This document shows, one piece after another, positions 61,204-64,000 of a stretch of 64,000 nucleotides of DNA; within the stretch, counting starts at the first letter, position 1, and each line of letters opens with the position of its first letter. A program made the translations under genes and the position numbers. Origin of the DNA: Devosia aquimaris (lineage in GTDB: Bacteria; Pseudomonadota; Alphaproteobacteria; Rhizobiales; Devosiaceae); NCBI RefSeq assembly GCF_020169335.1, contig NZ_JAIEZN010000001.1, positions 637,426-701,425 on the forward strand, given 5' to 3'. The notes below the pieces were generated by a model, which saw only the letters and a program-made list of their open reading frames with translations, ran no database searches and was not told where the DNA came from.

Positions 61204-62478
61204 CTAGAACATCGATGGCAACCACAGCGCGACGGCCGGGATATAGGTGACGATGGCAAGGCCCACGATCAGCAAGGTCAACGGGATGGGCAGCCCCTTG
61301 CAGATTTCCACCAGGCCCAGCTTGGTCAGCTGGGTGGCGATGAAGATGTTTGCACCCACCGGCGGCGTGACGAAGCCAATGGCCAGGTTCACGGTCATGA
61401 TGATGCCGAAGTGGACTGGATCCACGCCATAGATCAGCATCACCGGCAGCAGGATTGGCGTCAGCACGATGATGGCCGCCAGGGTCTCCATCACCATGCC
61501 CACGAGCAACAGGATGGCGTTGACCAACAGCAGCAGCAACAGCGGTTCGTGAACGATGGTGGTAACGAAATCGCCCAGCATGGCCGGCACGCCCAGCAGG
61601 TTCAGCACGCGCCCCAGGGCGGCGCCGGTGCCGGTAATGATCAGGATCGGTGCAATGGTCAGGGCCGTGCGGCCCACAACGCGTACCAGGTCCGGAAACG
61701 TCAACTCGCGGAAAACAAACAGCGAGACAAATGCGCTGTAGGCGACTGCGATTGCTGCTGCCTCGGTGGGCGTGAACACGCCGCTGTAGATGCCGCCCAG
61801 CACGACCACGGGCGCCAGCAGGGCCCAGAAGCTGTTACGGATGGCCTGCAGGAACGGGATGTCACCGGCCGTGGTGCGGATATTGGCCTTGTGGCGCGTC
61901 CCGTACCAGAAGGCATAGGCCATCAGCAGGCCACCAATGACCATGGCAGGGCCGATACCGGCCAGGAAGAGCTCGCTCACCGACACATTGGCCGCCATGC
62001 CGTAGATGATCATCGGGATCGATGGCGGCACGATCACGCCGAGCGTGCCCGAGGTGACCACGAGCACAGTCGAGAAGCGCTTGCCGTAGCCATTGGCCGT
62101 CAGCAGTGGGATGGCCATGGCGCCGATGGCCGCCACCGTGGCGGGCGATGAGCCCGAGATCGCGCCGAACAGCATGCAGGCGGCAACCGTCGAGATGGCG
62201 AGGCCACCGTTGAGGCGGCCCAGAAGGGCATCGGCAAAGTTGAACAGCCGTCGGGCCAGTCCGCCGGCGGTCATGATGTCACCGGCCACCATGAACAGGG
62301 GCACAGCCAGAAGCGGAAAGGAATCCAGCGCCGTGACGATCGTGCGGATCACCTGGCTGGGATTGACAGGTGCGCCCAGCCAGCCGGGGACGAACGATGC
62401 CAGGCCAATGGCAATGGCAATCGGAACCGTCAGGAACAGCAGGACAATGAATGAGCCCAGGGCAAGTGCGGGATACAT
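61204..62478 (-). CDS. TRAP transporter large permease, DctM
   Basis: 424 residues, eleven to twelve membrane helices. MYPALALGSFIVLLFLTVPIAIAIGLAS, MFGAISGSSPATVAAIGAMAIPLL and NLAIGFVTPPVGANIFIA are standard DctM stretches. Overlaps dctQ by one base (62478). Confidence 0.94.
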   Translation of the reverse strand: MYPALALGSFIVLLFLTVPIAIAIGLASFVPGWLGAPVNPSQVIRTIVTALDSFPLLAVPLFMVAGDIMTAGGLARRLFNFADALLGRLNGGLAISTVAACMLFGAISGSSPATVAAIGAMAIPLLTANGYGKRFSTVLVVTSGTLGVIVPPSIPMIIYGMAANVSVSELFLAGIGPAMVIGGLLMAYAFWYGTRHKANIRTTAGDIPFLQAIRNSFWALLAPVVVLGGIYSGVFTPTEAAAIAVAYSAFVSLFVFRELTFPDLVRVVGRTALTIAPILIITGTGAALGRVLNLLGVPAMLGDFVTTIVHEPLLLLLLVNAILLLVGMVMETLAAIIVLTPILLPVMLIYGVDPVHFGIIMTVNLAIGFVTPPVGANIFIATQLTKLGLVEICKGLPIPLTLLIVGLAIVTYIPAVALWLPSMF

Positions 62479-63020
62479 CAGCGGCCAGCCTTTTCTTGCA
62501 GTTCAGACGCGATCGCGGTGGTTTCCACAGTCTCGGGCTCTGGCGCGGCAAGGCCGTAGCGAAACTGCAGGTAGAGCTGCTGGATGGCGCGCAGGATCGA
62601 CGCCGCGGCGCCGACCGGCAGTGCCAGATAGACCCACCAGATCGGTATCTCGAGAGACGGTGACAGTTGGTTCATCTGCTGCACGCGCAGCACAAAGGGG
62701 ACCGAGTAGACGATGATGACGATGCCGAACCCGATAATGCCGGCCATCGAGATTATGCGGAACAGGCCGATCGAGCGTGGCCCGAAGAGCACTGGCGCGA
62801 AGTCCACGATGATGTGGCGCGATTCCCGAACCGCCAGGCTGGTGCCGATCATCGTGCACCACACCAGCAGGTAGCGGGCCAGTTCCTCGGCCCAGACGAG
62901 CGGACTGTTCAGCACGTAGCGCATGAAGACCTGCACCACCAGCACCACGGAGATCGTGATCAGTATGGCTGTGAGCAGGTATTTCTCGCTCTTCTGGTCG
63001 ATGAATCTCAGAACCGGCAT
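62478..63020 (-). CDS. TRAP transporter small permease, DctQ
   Basis: 180 residues with four membrane helices: YLLTAILITISVVLVVQVFMRYVLNSPLVWAEELARYLLVWCTMIGTSLAVRESRHI is a DctQ core with the conserved RYVLN.PLVWAEE. It lies 17 bp after the dehydrogenase gene. Confidence 0.92.
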   Translation of the reverse strand: MPVLRFIDQKSEKYLLTAILITISVVLVVQVFMRYVLNSPLVWAEELARYLLVWCTMIGTSLAVRESRHIIVDFAPVLFGPRSIGLFRIISMAGIIGFGIVIIVYSVPFVLRVQQMNQLSPSLEIPIWWVYLALPVGAAASILRAIQQLYLQFRYGLAAPEPETVETTAIASELQEKAGR

Positions 63021-63037
63021 GGTTGTGTACCTATCGC

Positions 63038-63997
63038 TCAGAGGAGGTTGCGTGGCGTGCGCCCATCGAGCGCGTCGATCACGGCCTGGGCGGTCAGGAC
63101 GCCGATGCTGCTGTAGGTCTCATAGGTTTCGGCCGCCGTATGGGGCGTGGTCACTATGCCCGGGGTGTGGAACAGCGGATTGGCCGGATCGCTCGGTTCA
63201 CGTTCGTAGACGTCAATGGCCGCGCCACGCAGCTTGCCACTGTCGAGCGCCACCTTGAGTGCGCTTTCATCCACCAGCGCCCCGCGGGCCGTATTGATGA
63301 AATAGGCCCCGTCCTTCATGCGGCTGAAGCTGGCTGCGTTCATGTAGTGGCGCGTCTCGGGCAGGCTGGGCAGCATCGTGCAGACGATGTCGGACTGGGT
63401 GAGCACGACCTCGGCATCCACCAGTGTCACGTTCAACGCGGCTGCCGCGTCGGCATTGGGAAACTTGTCATAGGCGATGACGGTCACGTCAAAGCCGCTG
63501 AGCTTTTTCGCGATCTTCTGGGCGATATTGCCAAAGCCCAGGATGCCTACCGTGCGCCCGACCAGTTCCTCGCCGACAAAGCGGTCCCAGCCGCCCTTGC
63601 GGGTCGACGCATGCAGGTCGGCAATGCCGCGCATGGCGGCAATGATCAGCCCGATGGTCAGTTCCGCCACGGCATTGGCATTGCCGCCGGCTGCATTGGT
63701 CACCTTGATACCGCGGGCCCGGGCCGCTTCGATGTCGATATTGTCGACACCCACGCCGAAGCGCGAAATCACCTTGAGCTGCGGCGCTATGGCGAACACG
63801 GCCTCGTTCCAGGTGTCGACCCCGGCCACGACAGCGTCCACCGTGCCGATGCGCTCAGACAGCTCATCAAAGGTCATTGGTCGGCCGAAGTCGTTTTCGA
63901 TCACGCGACAGTCATGCGCCTCCAGCAGGGCTTTGCCCTGGCTGCACAGGCGCGAGTAGTTCGTGGCGGTTACCAATACGGTACGGGTCAAAATCAT
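63038..63997 (-). CDS. D-2-hydroxyacid dehydrogenase (phosphoglycerate dehydrogenase-like)
   Basis: 319 residues. NAD fold VGILGFGNIAQKIAKKLSGFDVTVIAYD, catalytic arginine in INTARGALVDESAL, glutamate in VYEREPSD and histidine in TPHTAAETYE. The visible ATG is 3 bp from the right edge, so the true start may lie outside. Its position before dctQ suggests that the TRAP system imports a 2-hydroxy or 2-keto acid, or a related compound. Confidence 0.9.
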   Translation of the reverse strand: MILTRTVLVTATNYSRLCSQGKALLEAHDCRVIENDFGRPMTFDELSERIGTVDAVVAGVDTWNEAVFAIAPQLKVISRFGVGVDNIDIEAARARGIKVTNAAGGNANAVAELTIGLIIAAMRGIADLHASTRKGGWDRFVGEELVGRTVGILGFGNIAQKIAKKLSGFDVTVIAYDKFPNADAAAALNVTLVDAEVVLTQSDIVCTMLPSLPETRHYMNAASFSRMKDGAYFINTARGALVDESALKVALDSGKLRGAAIDVYEREPSDPANPLFHTPGIVTTPHTAAETYETYSSIGVLTAQAVIDALDGRTPRNLL

Positions 63998-64000
63998 TTC

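Overview
The window is high-GC DNA with tightly overlapping genes and is very rich in solute transporters: seven multi-gene ABC importers (two Dpp-type, one polar amino acid, one Liv-type, one phosphonate, one NrtA/SsuA-type, counted with their catabolic genes) and one TRAP transporter, plus a MacAB export pair. Most genes are amino acid, peptide, phosphonate or organic acid catabolism. The protein style and the mix of LysR, AraC, GntR and sigma-54 regulators fit an alphaproteobacterium of the Hyphomicrobiales (Devosia or a rhizobial relative). The class is fairly secure; the genus is a guess. No rRNA, tRNA, insertion sequence, phage gene or CRISPR array was seen.

Layout. 1-274: end of an AraC regulator. 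906-7869 (minus): Dpp-type peptide ABC importer with a CocE/NonD hydrolase. 8134-10579: a small membrane protein and two LysR regulators. 10748-20163 (plus): a catabolic cluster made of a three-subunit flavoprotein oxidase of the opine oxidase/HCN synthase/hydroxyproline dehydrogenase type, an aldehyde dehydrogenase, DapB-like and DapA-like enzymes, a 50-residue cysteine-rich small ORF, a polar amino acid ABC importer and a saccharopine-dehydrogenase-like enzyme. 20303-27335 (plus): a sigma-54 activator, then a 3-hydroxybutyrate dehydrogenase and a complete Liv-type ABC importer behind a sigma-54-like promoter. 27608-33490: two AraC-type regulators and small detoxification-type enzymes.

33592-40294 (minus) is the most unusual regulatory region. 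A second Dpp-type ABC importer and a metallo-beta-lactamase-fold hydrolase lie behind two separate ykkC/guanidine-I riboswitches. Each riboswitch leader begins at a near-perfect sigma-54 promoter, has a similar inverted repeat about 85-92 bp further upstream, and ends in a hairpin that covers the ribosome binding site. This looks like a nitrogen-status AND guanidine-sensing control of an uptake operon.

40564-50718 (minus) is a complete-looking C-P lyase operon phnFGHIJKLM plus phnCDEE. Its PhnJ has kept the fold but lost three of the four cysteines that hold the radical-SAM cluster and carry the thiyl radical in the known enzyme, so it cannot be an ordinary C-P lyase. Two matching palindromes, before phnF and before phnC, look like PhnF operators.

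51044-53962 (minus): sugar-type dehydrogenase, TIM-barrel isomerase and NAD-epimerase. 54358-57496 (plus): MacA/MacB. 57600-60069 (plus): NrtA/SsuA-type ABC importer whose permease has no ordinary start codon. 60153-63997 (minus): TRAP transporter with a D-2-hydroxyacid dehydrogenase.
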